Shown in pieces: positions 20,095-31,094 of a stretch of 64,000 bases of DNA. The stretch comes from Medicago truncatula (lineage: Eukaryota > Streptophyta > Magnoliopsida > Fabales > Fabaceae): positions 32,751,332-32,815,331 of the forward strand of contig NC_053046.1 of the NCBI RefSeq assembly GCF_003473485.1, given 5' to 3'. The stretch's first letter is position 1; each line of letters starts with the position of its first letter. Under the pieces are notes generated by a model, which was given only the letters and a program-made list of their open reading frames with translations, was not told the origin of the DNA and did not search any database. A program made the translations under genes and the position numbers.

Positions 20095-22765
20095 GACCAA
20101 TCCATATAATCATAACATTCACCAAATTTCACCAATGCCAAATTCACTAAGTCACATATTCAAGTATGACACGACCCACCAAATATTCAAATGCATATAA
20201 TGTTCTAGACCCGTCTTGATGCATGTGTTACCATGTCAACACCGAGGTCATCACCCAAGATACATTTATATCATAATCGTCGTTAATATGAATGCAAAGC
20301 ATTCGGTCGTCGCCAATATGGATATGAATATATGGTCGCTGCCAATATGAATACAAAGTATTCGTTGTCGCCAATATGGATATACATCTAACACCAACAT
20401 CATGAATGCATGAACATATGACTCAATCAATGCATATGTTCAACAACAAGTCGTCAACAATCAACATCAACATTTTCCAATACATGCATACATCATCAAG
20501 TCGTCGCCAATTTGCATGTAAGAATTTGTCGCCAATAATAATTCATCATCATTAAAATCACCATCATACTCATCATCAAACATTAACATCATAATCATCA
20601 CTATCATAATGATTCAACAACAATTTTCTATAGAACATATGGTTCCAAAATCGCATTCTTCACAAAATACGGCAAATTTACCACATCACAACATTCATCC
20701 AATTAAACATCCAAACCTTATAGACTCATTCACATTCTATCATATTAACATGGATTCAAGTCTCTTACAAGTCATCCAACCATAAAACATTAGTTCAGCA
20801 AAGTTCGGCTAAATTTATGAAATCTAGCATTTTCCGACAATCTTCAAAAATTAAAGTAAAAAAATTCAAATGCCTTAACCGAGCATACACACAAATCGTA
20901 TATAAGTGCAGTAGCGTGTACACAAACGTTTCATAGGCTAAGACCGAAAAATACCAAAATTCGTCTCATTTTGTCATTTTGAAAAACCAATTTATTTTCA
21001 AAACAAAACAAAGTAATATCCATCATGACATACATTAAATAATCTTTTTTTTCTTTTTCAAGTGGCCTAATGACTAGATTCACACACATTATGTGTAGAG
21101 AAGTGGAGAATCCGAAGTTCGAACTCCGGCCCTTGCACAAATTATCTCCGGTGGCTACCAATTGAGCTACACATACGGGACAGGTTAAATACTCTTAAAC
21201 ATCATAATTAAACTCCTAGTACTCAAGTTTTGAGTTTTGGAACCAAACCATAGCTTTTGAGTTCACTTAAAAATGGTTATGCTGAATTTTCGTAAAATTT
21301 CACCAAGACCTACTGTAGTATTTTCATCATAAATCAAAATCTAAAAATTCTTTTTAAGTCAAACCAAAGTCATTATAAAGCTAACATCTTTATCTAAAAC
21401 TTTCATGTTTACACCAAAAGTCCAATTCAAAACAAAAAAGGGTGAAAAAGGCTCAACAACACAAAAGTTGATGTTATGAAAGACAAAAACGCACGGTGGT
21501 GCACTTTAAAACGCACGCCCCCTGTACCAGACCGTGCGTTTTGCATCAGACAAAACACACTCATGGGTCTTCGCGCGTAAAAACCCACACGTAACTCCGT
21601 TTTTATTGCCGTTTTCGCCTATACGTCCGTAATTCTTAGCTCTATCATATCTACAGAAAAATTCAAGTTTCTCCCATCCAAAAACTTTTCACAAACAAAA
21701 CTTATAACCAAAAATAGAAGTTCAACTAAATCATCTCATCAACACAACACAACAACATCAACAATTCACCTCAAATCATCAAGAATCACAATTCACCATT
21801 AATGACCCATTTTCTTCAAAGCTCATTAAAACAACAACAACTTAATCATAACTTCCCCAATAACAACACGCAAGGTATAAATTATCATCAACAACACAAC
21901 CTAACATCAATCAAACATAATCTCATAATTTCGTCAACAATCGACAACAACAACTTCATTTTACCAATTTGAACAAAAATCACCATAACAACTTATTAAT
22001 AACAACAACCATGAGTTTTAAGCACATAATTCGTCAATTTCATGAAGTTTATCATACCCATAATTTCACATGAAATAGGAGCATGAATTTTATCATTCAA
22101 AACCATAAAAAGTCACAACTATATCAAAAGCACTTAAACCCACAAGTAGAAAAAGTGATTATAACTTAAATGGTGAAAAAGAGACTATCCCCCTTACCTC
22201 AAAGCTTCAATAATCCAATTCCTAGCTTCAATTTAGCTCTTAATCACCAACCCCAAACTTCCTCTCTCTCTAGTTCTTCTTTGCTCTTCAAGATCTCATT
22301 TCTCTCTCTACCTCTATCTTAAAATGTTTTGTAAAAGTGTGGTAAAGACCTAATTTCTCTTGAGACTAGTGTTTATATAGTCACTGCTCAAATGAGCTCA
22401 ACCTTAGTTGTCTTAATGGGCTCAATATTCTTACCAACTAATTCACCGAGTTACTACACATTTAACCATCAAAATAGCAAACAATCACCATCTTTAATTA
22501 ATTACGACAACTCACTAGTAACTTAGTAATATAATTGTTCCCACTTAAAACGCTAAAATAATAATTCTCATAACCAAAAGACTATTTTAACCTTGCTCAC
22601 CAAAGACCCAAATACCCCTGAGTCCAAAATAACTAAAATACCTTTCACAAGCCAAAATCCATTAATCCCAAATAAAATACATACAGAACAAATAATCATA
22701 TACAAGCACATATAAACACACATAATGATAATTAAAATAATTCTAGCGAAAATCGGGCCATTACA
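20095..22765 (-). mobile_element. Long Ty3-type LTR, minus orientation, probable solo
   Basis: Read leftward from 22765 it starts TGTAATGGCCCGATTTT, the form of LTR start seen in several plant Ty3 lineages. A TATA-like CTATATAAACACT lies near 22382-22370, followed by a purine-rich leader. No coding region was seen in it. The region 20275-20540 contains many short CGTCGCCAATATG-like units. The downstream border could not be fixed, so the left end is approximate. A SINE (21047-21180) is nested in it. Confidence 0.45.
21047..21180 (-). mobile_element. tRNA-derived SINE
   Basis: Reading leftward from 21180: GTGTAGCTCAATTGGTAG is an RNA polymerase III A-box region, and GGAGTTCGAACTTCGG about 35 bases later is a B box. 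The element runs through CTAGTCATTAGGCCACTTG into an A-rich tail (GAAAAAGAAAAAAAAG). The head is tRNA-like but does not fold as a complete tRNA. Confidence 0.7.
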
Positions 22766-22840
22766 TGACACGTGTTATGATCTAGTTGGTTTTACGATGT
22801 AATTGAAACATGTGGGAAAGAAGGAGGATATAAAAAATAT

Positions 22841-24670
22841 GGGAAATTCTATGGAGAAGTCATTCAATTGACTTTTTCGGTGAAGTTACCCTACATCCAA
22901 TAATAATGCGTCACATGTCATGTGTGCTGATTGTTGCATGGTATGTATTGTGTACCTGCTCAATATGTTCCATCGTAGACTAGCTTTTTTGAACCATCAG
23001 ATTAAGCACCTCACTAATGTTATTGTGTTGTTTTTCACACTATACTTATTCCCTTTCTCCTTTTTGACTTTTTCTTCCTTCTATTTCAAAAAATATTTAA
23101 ATAAACCATTTTATAAAAGCCACATTGGGTAATCCTTTTTATAAAAAATATTTCTTTATTAAAAATAAGGCAAAATTATATTAGAGGTCCTTTATCTTAT
23201 TTATTTGTAACACTTTAGTTCTTTATCTATTTTTTTCCATTTAAGTCATTTATCTCTCATAAAAGCACATATAAATCTTTTTTCTCATTTTTTTCTAAAA
23301 AATACATAATTTTATTTTTTAAAAATATTTTTTTATTAAAAATAAAAATAAAAATCCAAAAATAAGATGAACATGTTCATCATCTTTATCTTCTTCTTTT
23401 AAATCTTCATCTTCTTCACTCGGATCTTCATCGTTTCCTTGAACCAAAAAAAATTCTACACAAATATATGTCCAAATATCATAAATTTTTGTTATGTTCA
23501 CCTCAAATCTTCTTCTAAACACAAAAATCAAAACTCAACTTCTAAATAATTAAATTAGGAATAACTTCCTTTCAAAAAAAAAAATTAGGAACAATAAATT
23601 GATAGTTGAGGTTCTGCAAACTACTTTCAATTTAATACAAAGTTTCAATTGTCTCTTTATTCTTTGCATTTACGCTGCCATTGATATTGTTCATTCATGA
23701 TGCCATTGCTCATTCACGTCTCTAATTTAAATTATTTTTTCTATTTCATTTAGGCTAGCTATTGCATCGTTGAGAACCTTGAGAACTTTGGTTTTATGAT
23801 TATTTAATGCCATTTATTGTTAGTCTCCATTGTTGTGTCAATTGAATTCCAAATTTCCAATCCTTATTAATTTTTATTGTTGCTACGTATCCCATTGAAT
23901 TGGTTTCTGCACTTAATGTTTCAATTCCCTTATTTCCTTATTACTGCACTTACGTATCCCATTGAATTTGATTTCCTGCTGCCGTGCCACTTTTTTCGTT
24001 ATGTTGATTATTCAACTGGGTCGTATCAATTCATTCGCAAATTTAAACATCCGCGTTCTATCTCACAAATCCTTAAATTTCAACATCTTGAGAATGATTG
24101 CAAACTCCATGGTATGAGATGATGATTGATTTTTTATGCTGAGGGTTAAAATAAGCCAAACAAATCAGTTCTAGACTACATTGGAAGACTTTGAAACAGT
24201 CAGGGTACTACAATTAAACTAATGTGATTAATTGTAATTTTTTTTAAATTAAGTAATTTAATATATTTTTAATTTTTTGGGTTTTTTTTTCTTTCTCATG
24301 AAGATGATGAATAAGTTGATGAAAATGATGAATGTATGATAAAGATGTTGTTAAAAATCTGGAAGAGAGAAAATATGTAAATAAAGAAAGAGAAATAAAT
24401 ATGAGAGAGATGAATAAGTGATAGGGTGGAGAGAGAATTGAAATTAGACAAAAAATTATGTGTAGATGGTGTACCATAATACCATAGAGACCAAACAAAT
24501 CTAACCATTAAGATCATGAAGTAAATCTGTCTATGGTGGAACATATGGAGCAAGTGATCCATATTATAATTTGTCCTTACTTCTGAAGTGTCATCACTTA
24601 AAATTTGATTGGCTCATTCAAACGACTTTACCGAAGAAGTCATTTTACTGACTTCTTCGTAGAAGCTCCC
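22841..24670. mobile_element. TIR element of about 1.8 kb, no coding region recognised
   Basis: The left end reads GGGAAATTCTATGGAGAAGT with GACTTTTTCGGTGAAGT, and the right end in reverse complement reads GGGAGCTTCTACGAAGAAGT with GACTTCTTCGGTAAAGT. Similarity goes on for another 30-40 bases. A target duplication could not be found. The interior is AT-rich with only chance frames. Confidence 0.6.
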
Positions 24671-24781
24671 TAGTATAACAAATGGAGGATAAAAAATACG
24701 TTCATTTGCCAAGTTTAACTTGAAACAAATCAAGAAAGGCCGTGCAAGTTAATTACGCACACCATGAAATAATTCCCTTTT

Positions 24782-25179
24782 GGCTTATTGATGTGTTTAG
24801 CCCTTGCAATTAGGCGGCATTTAAAAATTCGTCCCTGTAATTGCTAATCCTGGCATTTTAACCCTGCAATTGTTAATCGTTTAAAATTTGGTCCTTGGAC
24901 CAAATTAATCACTGCCACGTCACTAATTTGATGACGTGGCAATCACTGTCACACATGAAATTCCAATTTTGCCCTTAAGAAGAGGACAAAATATTGAAGA
25001 AAGAATTGGAAACCCAGGGGTAAATTTGGAATTTCATGTGGCATGGCAGTGATTAAGTGGGGAGAGGGACGAAATTTTAAATGATTAACAATTGCAGGGT
25101 TAAAATGCCAGGATTAGCAATTACAGGGACAAATTTTTAAATGCCGCCTAATTGCAAGGGCTAAACACATCAATAAGCC
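24782..25179. mobile_element. Palindromic Mutator-like miniature element, 398 bp
   Basis: The two ends are inverted copies over at least 100 bases: GGCTTATTGATGTGTTTAGC at the left, the same in reverse complement at the right, both continuing through GCAATTAGGCGGCAT and AATTGCTAATCCTGGCATTT. A perfect 9-bp duplication TTCCCTTTT lies at 24773-24781 and 25180-25188. The whole element could fold into a near-complete hairpin. Confidence 0.88.
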
Positions 25180-25379
25180 TTCCCTTTTTATTTGGCAATG
25201 ACCTTTCAAAACATTGCAAAATGAGAAGGATAAACTGTTTTTATGAGAGGATTATGATGTCAGAAACTCATATTTTTTTAATATTTTTAGAAGATAAAAA
25301 AACTTTTTTTTGAAGGAAAAAAATAACTCTTATTCTCCATACTATGTAAGAGAGATGTGATTTATGGTTGCTTTTATCT

Positions 25380-25950
25380 ATATCTCATCATATTATGAAC
25401 TAAAAAATATTGGTTTCTTATGATTCACACACAAAAGTGGTTGCTTCTGTCCTATACAAGGATGTCGAAAGAAGAAGAAACGAAACTTACGAATATAGAC
25501 ACAAAACTGGTCGCTTTCATTTCATTTTCAATATTTCAAAACCGACTCATTTTTCTTAATTTGCGGTTGCCAAAACTATATATGTTTACTTGACTTTGTT
25601 TTTTGAAGGAATGTTTACTTGACTTTGTTATAATGTTACGTGAATTCTTCAAATTTAATTTTGTGGTTATAATATTTTTAAAAATGAAAAATATAATAAT
25701 CATAAGTATTAATTTATCATTAAAAAAGAAAAATAGTCTTAAAAAATTATACAAGATTTCTCTATTTTCTTTTACATTTCCCACCATGAAAGACTTTTCC
25801 ATTCCATAAGTCAAGGAAAAATGCAACTCATTCATTGTTGGCGAAGATCCTCTTTTTATTCTTCTAGAAGATGAAAAATGCAACTTATATTTTCCTTTAA
25901 GTTTAATTTCAAAATAATAGAAAGGCTTCTCATATCTTATCTCCTAGAAA
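25380..25950. promoter_or_regulatory. Upstream region of the plus-strand short membrane gene
   Basis: It contains the inverted counterpart of the motifs at 7700-7810 (ATGATTCACACACAAAAGTGG near 25420) and then diverges through an AT-rich stretch at 25560-25800 that is lacking at the other copy. The repeated motif next to both copies makes it a candidate shared regulatory block. Confidence 0.4.
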
Positions 25951-26718
25951 ATGAAAGCAAACATTGCTCGCTTGAGAAACAACGTGACTTCCAAGCTCAA
26001 CCAAATGTTGAGTAGGAAGATGCAGCTAATGATATGGAGATTTGTGTGTTTTGTTTCATCCATTATTGGACTACTCTTTTACGCTCTAAGCTCTTCCTTC
26101 AATCATATATGTGGAAAGTGGAGTTTGTTGAAGATAATTCTTTACACTGTTTTCAGTTTCATTATCTGCATCGCGGATTTGATTGCAAACATATGGCAAA
26201 CGTCGCCAAGTCTTAGGTTCAGAGCTCATTTGGCATTTTTAGTTTTCACAATCACAACTATTTACTCCTATATCTTTGATAAAAAAGATAACGCAAAACC
26301 GGATGCATATAGCCTGATATCGCTTGCTGCTTTTGCTGTCATGTCGCTTTGTATGTCAAAGCAAACTCACCTGGGATTTGAGGTTGATCTCCTATATTTT
26401 TTTTGTGCATATTTCACTTTACTACTAATGAAAATTAAATTGTTTTTAGTTGTTGTTGGTGCGAGTTTCAGTTATTTTCTCATCATGTTTCGTTTTTACC
26501 CGGGTGAAAGCGGACTCCCAATCCAAGATCAACCTTCCATAGGCAATCAAAACGGCGCAGAAAGTGATCCAATTCTGCATTTCATCCCAAATAATACCGC
26601 GGCATCAAGTGTTGAAGAAGATCCAATTAGACATTTCTACCAAACCAATCCTAGTAACGAGAACAAGAAGAAGACGATGGTTAGAAAAATCATTGATTGG
26701 ATTATTGGAAGGGTCTGA
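25951..26718 (+). CDS. Multi-span membrane protein, module alone (255 aa), second copy
   Basis: An uninterrupted frame closely similar to 6775-7542 over its whole length, including the C-terminal tail (SDPILHFIPNNTAA, IRHFYQTNPSNEN, IIDWIIGRV). Six hydrophobic segments occur at the same positions. Differences include a shorter loop after the second segment (IWQTSPSL) balanced by an added residue in DKKDNAKPDAYSL and an extra Lys near residue 240. That two copies with similar flanks keep the frame open suggests either recent duplication or selection; the sequence alone does not tell which. It is on the opposite strand, 18.4 kb away. Confidence 0.75.
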   Translation: MKANIARLRNNVTSKLNQMLSRKMQLMIWRFVCFVSSIIGLLFYALSSSFNHICGKWSLLKIILYTVFSFIICIADLIANIWQTSPSLRFRAHLAFLVFTITTIYSYIFDKKDNAKPDAYSLISLAAFAVMSLCMSKQTHLGFEVDLLYFFCAYFTLLLMKIKLFLVVVGASFSYFLIMFRFYPGESGLPIQDQPSIGNQNGAESDPILHFIPNNTAASSVEEDPIRHFYQTNPSNENKKKTMVRKIIDWIIGRV

Positions 26719-26936
26719 ATGTGCAAACATAGTTGATGTTGGAGATGAAGATGCAAACCATTGATTGCTAGCTCTTTATTTCGCGTGGAATGATAACTGT
26801 GTTATGTTATGTCTGTTGGTGCGTCGTATCTCAGGGTGGGTGTAGTTCCATTTGTTTGTAATTCCAATATTGTGTGTTTAGAATTTCTTGTATCTTTATC
26901 CATTTTTTCTTAATAAAAATATTTTGCCGTTAAAAA
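26719..26936 (+). mobile_element. Non-LTR retrotransposon 3' tail, second copy
   Basis: It parallels 6545-6774 in reverse: GTTGATGTTGGAGATGAAGA, GCGTCGTATCTC, GTAGTTCCATTTGTT and a terminal TTCTTAATAAAAATATTTTG with CCGTTAAAAAAG. The shared tail, at the same place after the short gene, shows it was present before the two genes were duplicated. Confidence 0.55.
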
Positions 26937-26939
26937 AGA

Positions 26940-27018
26940 AAGTGCTGAAAATGATGCAACTATGAATTCTAATGTCCGAAATCTTGCAAGCGTCACTCAA
27001 GTCAATTTTCCATTTTAC
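26940..27018 (+). pseudogene. Exo70-fusion linker remnant
   Basis: A short stretch translating in part as ESAENDATMNSNVRNLASVT resembles the linker just after the membrane module in the Exo70 fusions (QDENSVVLHV and following). It is the inverted counterpart of about 6465-6535. Nothing of the Exo70 domain remains. Confidence 0.4.
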
Positions 27019-27028
27019 ATTTATTTAT

Positions 27029-27991
27029 GAGTTTTTCTAATTACAGCCTGTTTAATTCTGGTTGCACCCCAAAATGACAAAATTACCCTTCCATAAAATT
27101 TAATTTTCAAAAAGCATCTTCCTTTTTTCTTGGTTACACCCTAGATCCCTATTCAGTTTAAGTATGTCATGTAAACTTAGTTTCAGTAGGTCATGTAAAC
27201 CGAATTTAAGTGTACATTTAAAAGTTCAACATTGTTCAATGATTCTACGTAATCTCAGTTTAAGTATGTACATGTAAACTTATTTTAAGTAGGTCATGTA
27301 AACTAAGTTTAAGTGTACATACTTAAACTCAATTTAAATAGATCATGTAAACTTAGTTTAAGTAGCTCATGTAAACTGAGTTTAAGTATAGATACTTAAA
27401 CTCAGTTTAAGTAGGTCATGTAAACTCAGTTTAAGTAGGTCATGTAAACTGAGTTTAAGTGTACATCTAAAAGTTCAACCTTGTTCAATGATTATACGTA
27501 ATATCAGTTTAAGTATGTACATGTAAACTTAGTTTAAGTAGGTCATGTAAACTGAGTTTAAGTGTACATACTTAAACTCAGTTAAGTAGGTTATGTAAAC
27601 TAAGTTGAAGTAGATTATGTAAACTAAGTTTACATGAACCTACTTAAACTGAATTTAAGTTAACCTCAACAATGTAAAACTGAAACTGTCGTATAGTGCA
27701 GTTGAACAAGAAGAAGAAAATTGAAACCAGCGTTATTGAAAAAGAAGAAAAAATTCACTTATTTATATGCAATCGAGTATGAATGAAAGATGTTTTGATT
27801 CACTCTTTAATCTTCCATAAGGATATTGTTTGATCGTTGGTGGTTGAAAGAGAATGGAATTTTAGAGTGACAATGAATGAAATCAAGATTTTAAAAAATA
27901 TATATATAAAAAGACAATTTTGGTATTATCAAAAACTTTTTAAAAAAACTGGATGTAACCAGAAATATATAGGGTGTGAATAGAAAAACTC
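27029..27991. mobile_element. TIR element with internal 24-bp minisatellite (copy A)
   Basis: The left end reads GAGTTTTTCTAATTACAGCC and the right end in reverse complement GAGTTTTTCTATTCACACCC; both continue to TTCTGGTTRCA. The middle (27160-27650) is made of imperfect units of about 24 bases built on AAACTGAGTTTAAGTAGGTC, some in inverted order. Copies lie at 41216-42140 and, reversed and cut, at 53079-53577. No coding region or clear target duplication was found. Confidence 0.7.
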
Positions 27992-28600
27992 CCATCTCAT
28001 CATAATTACTTCGAATACCAATACCAAAATTAATTAAAGTCAATCAAATGGCAATACCAATACATACCGGTAATACCAATACTAGTACTCCAATACTCAA
28101 TTCGTTAAAAAAAAGTAGCAGTATTGGAATTCAATGTTGTAAATGGCATTATTAGTATTTTTTTGCTTCTGTTATCAAAATACATACTGCCAATACTAAA
28201 AAGTTTCAGTATTGGAATTCAATGGAGTAAATTTTTGAAGGAAGGAAATGGCATGCTTCAGTTATCAACTCTTTAATTTCGCAAATCATCAACTTTCACG
28301 GACTTTCTTTTGTTTTCCATTTTTTTTTAATTCTAAGGCAAAATTACACTTTTAGTCTCTTAACTTAATTTCAGGTAACAGTTTGGTCCTTTATCTTTTT
28401 TTCATTTCAATTTGGTCTTTTTTGTCCAATTTCATATGAATTTTTAAGCTTAAAATTCATGATTTTATTTTCTTATCGTCTTTCAATCTTCAAATCTATG
28501 AAGTGTTAAAGGTAGTAATTATTTAATTGATATGTTGGATTAAATATTATAAAAGAAAATTCGGTAAAAGAAATATGAAATTTTTAGTACATTGGCATGT
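27992..28600. other. AT-rich spacer, no gene recognised
   Basis: Contains repeated AATACCAATAC words at 28015-28200 and nothing else that could be assigned. Confidence 0.4.
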
Positions 28601-28607
28601 AGTTTCA

Positions 28608-28935
28608 TCACACATTGCAAAATACTTCCTCATATACGACGTTAGACATTACATTGGTATCTTCACCATCTTCATCAGTGATCAATATCTTTAGTCCTTC
28701 TCTGGATGTAACTCTTGAAAAAGCAACATACAACTGTCCGCGAGAAAATACAGGTGTTGGTAGATATACACAAACATGTTTAAGCGACTGCCCTTGACTT
28801 TTGTTAATTGTCATTTCAAATGATACAGTCAAAGAAAATTATCTTCGTTGAAACTTTAAGGGAATACTGACATCTGAAGGCGATATAGATAGCCTGGATA
28901 CAAAAACCTGATCACCAAACTGTGTTGTGTGTGAA
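28608..28935 (-). pseudogene. Helitron helicase C-terminal fragment
   Basis: Leftward translation reads VSRLSISPSDVSIPLKFQRR, a stop where Gln is expected, then [32 protein letters not shown] and [15 protein letters not shown] to a stop at 28608. The INKSQGQS and [10 protein letters not shown] blocks are the last helicase motifs of the Pif1-type protein of plant Helitrons. Everything upstream of these motifs is missing. Confidence 0.75.
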
Positions 28936-29012
28936 ACTTACCACGGTTTAGGTTTTTTTTTTGTTGAGAGAAACACGGTTTAGGGCTTGGTATATATCGC
29001 CAAGTTTACATG

Positions 29013-29575
29013 GAAATTAGGGTTTGTAAATGTATTAAATAAGTGTAGAAAATATTGTCAAAAAAAAGGCAACAAGATAGGATTGAAATTGGTGCGATGC
29101 ATTTTTTTAGTATTAAATAAGTGTAGAAAATATTTCCTTAAAAAAAAGTGTACAAAATATTATAAAAAAAAAAAAAAAAGGCAAGAGGATAGGAATGAAA
29201 TTGGTGCGATGCATTTTTTTAGATGGAATTTGTTAGGTTAAATTACTGTTAACCTAATACAGCAAATGAACGGGAAAATATTAGGTTAAATTGTTGCAGA
29301 CCTAAAAAAATTAATAAATAAAGTTTTTTTGAGAGAAACACATATTAGGGTTTGGTATATATAGCCAATGGAAATTAGGATTTGTAAACGTATTAAATAA
29401 GTGTAGAAAATATTGTCAAAAAAAAAAAACCAAGAGGATAGGAATGAAATTGGTGCGATGCATTTTTTAGATGAAATTTGTTAGGTTAAATTACTGCTAA
29501 CCTAATACAGCAAATGAGCGGGAAAATATTAGGTTAAATTACTGCAGACCTAACAAAATTAATAAATAAGGATAA
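29013..29575. repeat. Three diverged tandem units between the Helitron fragments
   Basis: The text TATTAAATAAGTGTAGAAAAT recurs at about 29032, 29112 and 29391, each followed by an A-rich stretch and then ATTGGTGCGATGCATTTTTT. The second and third units also share AGGTTAAATTACTG and CCTAATACAGCAAATGA. The units differ in length, so this is an irregular tandem array. Confidence 0.65.
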
Positions 29576-29627
29576 TTTGGTAAAATAAATATGAAATTTT
29601 TAGTACATTGGCATGTAGTTTCATCGC

Positions 29628-29782
29628 ACATTGTGAAATACTTCCTCATATGCGACGTTAGATGTTACATTGGTACTTCACCATCTTCATCAGTGATCAA
29701 TATCTTTAGTCCTTCTTTGGATGTAACTCTTGAAACAACAACATACAACTGTCCGTGAGAAAATACAGGTGTTGGTAGATAT
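29628..29782 (-). pseudogene. Second Helitron helicase tail fragment
   Basis: It repeats part of 28608-28935 ([32 protein letters not shown]) with a frame break after GE, and the plus-strand text AGTACATTGGCATGTAGTTTCATC just to its left is shared with 28590. An LTR-like sequence beginning near 29783 cuts it off. Confidence 0.65.
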
Positions 29783-29917
29783 TGAAGGTGAGAAAAACAC
29801 AAGAAGGGGGGTTGAATTGTGTTGGTTTTTTCTTCGTTTTCTCCTAAGCTGAAAACACTGATCAGAAGCAAATAGAGTTCTAATTTTGAAGTGATGTTCA
29901 GGACTAGATGCAGCGGA

Positions 29918-29968
<51 letters not shown>

Positions 29969-30560
29969 AGAAAGACACAAAACAATTATACAGGTTCCTT
30001 CCACAGACCAGAAGTCAGTCATGTCCCCCTTGCACTTCCAAGGAGAGTTCACTATGTAATATCTGATTACAATTGCTCACTGCTAAAACTACAAAGAGAC
30101 TTCAAATGCTCAAGCACAGCTGCAAGAGACTTCCTATGCTCCTGAACACAATCAAGAGACTTCTAATTCTCAAGCACAACTACAAGAGACTTCTAAATTC
30201 AAATAGAATTACAAGAAAAATGTTTGAGGTTGAACACTTGATATAAAATCAGTGGTGTTCACAATAGAAATCAGATACAGACTCTTAAGACTCTAGAATT
30301 TCTAAGATATGAACTTTAATAAGAAATTGTATGTGAACTTTTGAATGCAGAACAATTTCAGCAGAGTTTTGGCACTTTGTAAATTGTTGTTGAGTCATTT
30401 TTCATGCATTACCATTCTCTGAGTCTTCACTCCTTTTTATAGAGGTGTGAAAGAGACGTTGTGAATTGCCAGCATATCAAAATAGAGTCGTTTGAAGCTT
30501 TGATCAATCACCAATGATTGCCTGAAGATATTCTTAAGAGTTTGATTCTACCAGAAGATT
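29783..30560. mobile_element. LTR-like sequence inserted in the Helitron fragment
   Basis: It begins TGAAGGTGAGAAAAACACAA and passes through GGGGGGTTGAATTGTG, a form I associate with copia LTRs of legumes. It contains the GA microsatellite and short repeats of CAAGAGACTTC with CTCAAGCACA (30085-30195). No coding region and no firm right border were found. Confidence 0.4.
29924..29964. repeat. GA dinucleotide microsatellite
   Basis: About 20 uninterrupted GA units. Confidence 0.95.
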
Positions 30561-30605
30561 ATGTTTAGGTAGCATGATTATTATTTAATGTCTTTATTTT
30601 GTTGA

Positions 30606-31094
30606 AATTTAAGTTTAATTCTTGTTAGTTTGCTGAATATGTCGGCATTAAAGTGTCTTATACTTAGTGTAAAGATTTACAAGAATTTTTGAAAAGTCAA
30701 ATAATGAAGATAACACAACATGTATTTTACCGAAACAACTATATATGTTTTCACGTTGAATTTCCTTGTATAAGAAGTGTGTGACATAAGGGAGTGCACC
30801 TCTAAGATGTTGTTTTGTGCTTGATCATGCTTCTCTGTCAATTGAAACTTGTTAGTTGGCAGTGCAGTAGGATTAAGTTCAAAAGAATGTGTTGGAATGC
30901 ATTCCTTTACGTCGCTACTCATCTTATATGAGGGAATTCGATGTGATAACCTATATTCTTGATTTTGTAGAATACATGTGTTGTGTTCTCTTCATTCTTT
31001 TGAATATTCAAAGGATGTTGCAAATCTCTACCCGTAGTATAAGACACTTTAATGCCAAAATTTTCGGCAAACTTTCAAGAATATAATTTAAACC
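30606..31094. mobile_element. Foldback element of about 490 bp
   Basis: The left arm has GTTTGCTGAATATGTCGGCA then TTAAAGTGTCTTATAC; the right arm in reverse complement has GTTTGCCGAAAATTTTGGCA then TTAAAGTGTCTTATAC. Similarity continues inward for more than 100 bases (GATAACACAACATGTATT against GAACACAACACATGTATT). A target duplication was not found. Confidence 0.65.

Noticed and set aside
21061-21180. A possible tRNA gene on the minus strand
   Set aside because: A and B boxes are present but the acceptor stem and anticodon arm do not form; the A-rich tail identifies a SINE.
23319-24562. Several short frames inside the TIR element, including an acidic DED-rich one
   Set aside because: Low-complexity AT-rich translations with no conserved motif; no evidence of a transposase.
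27160-27660. A CRISPR-like array (regular repeats)
   Set aside because: Units of about 24 bases have no unique spacers and occur in both orientations; this is a plant minisatellite inside a TIR element.
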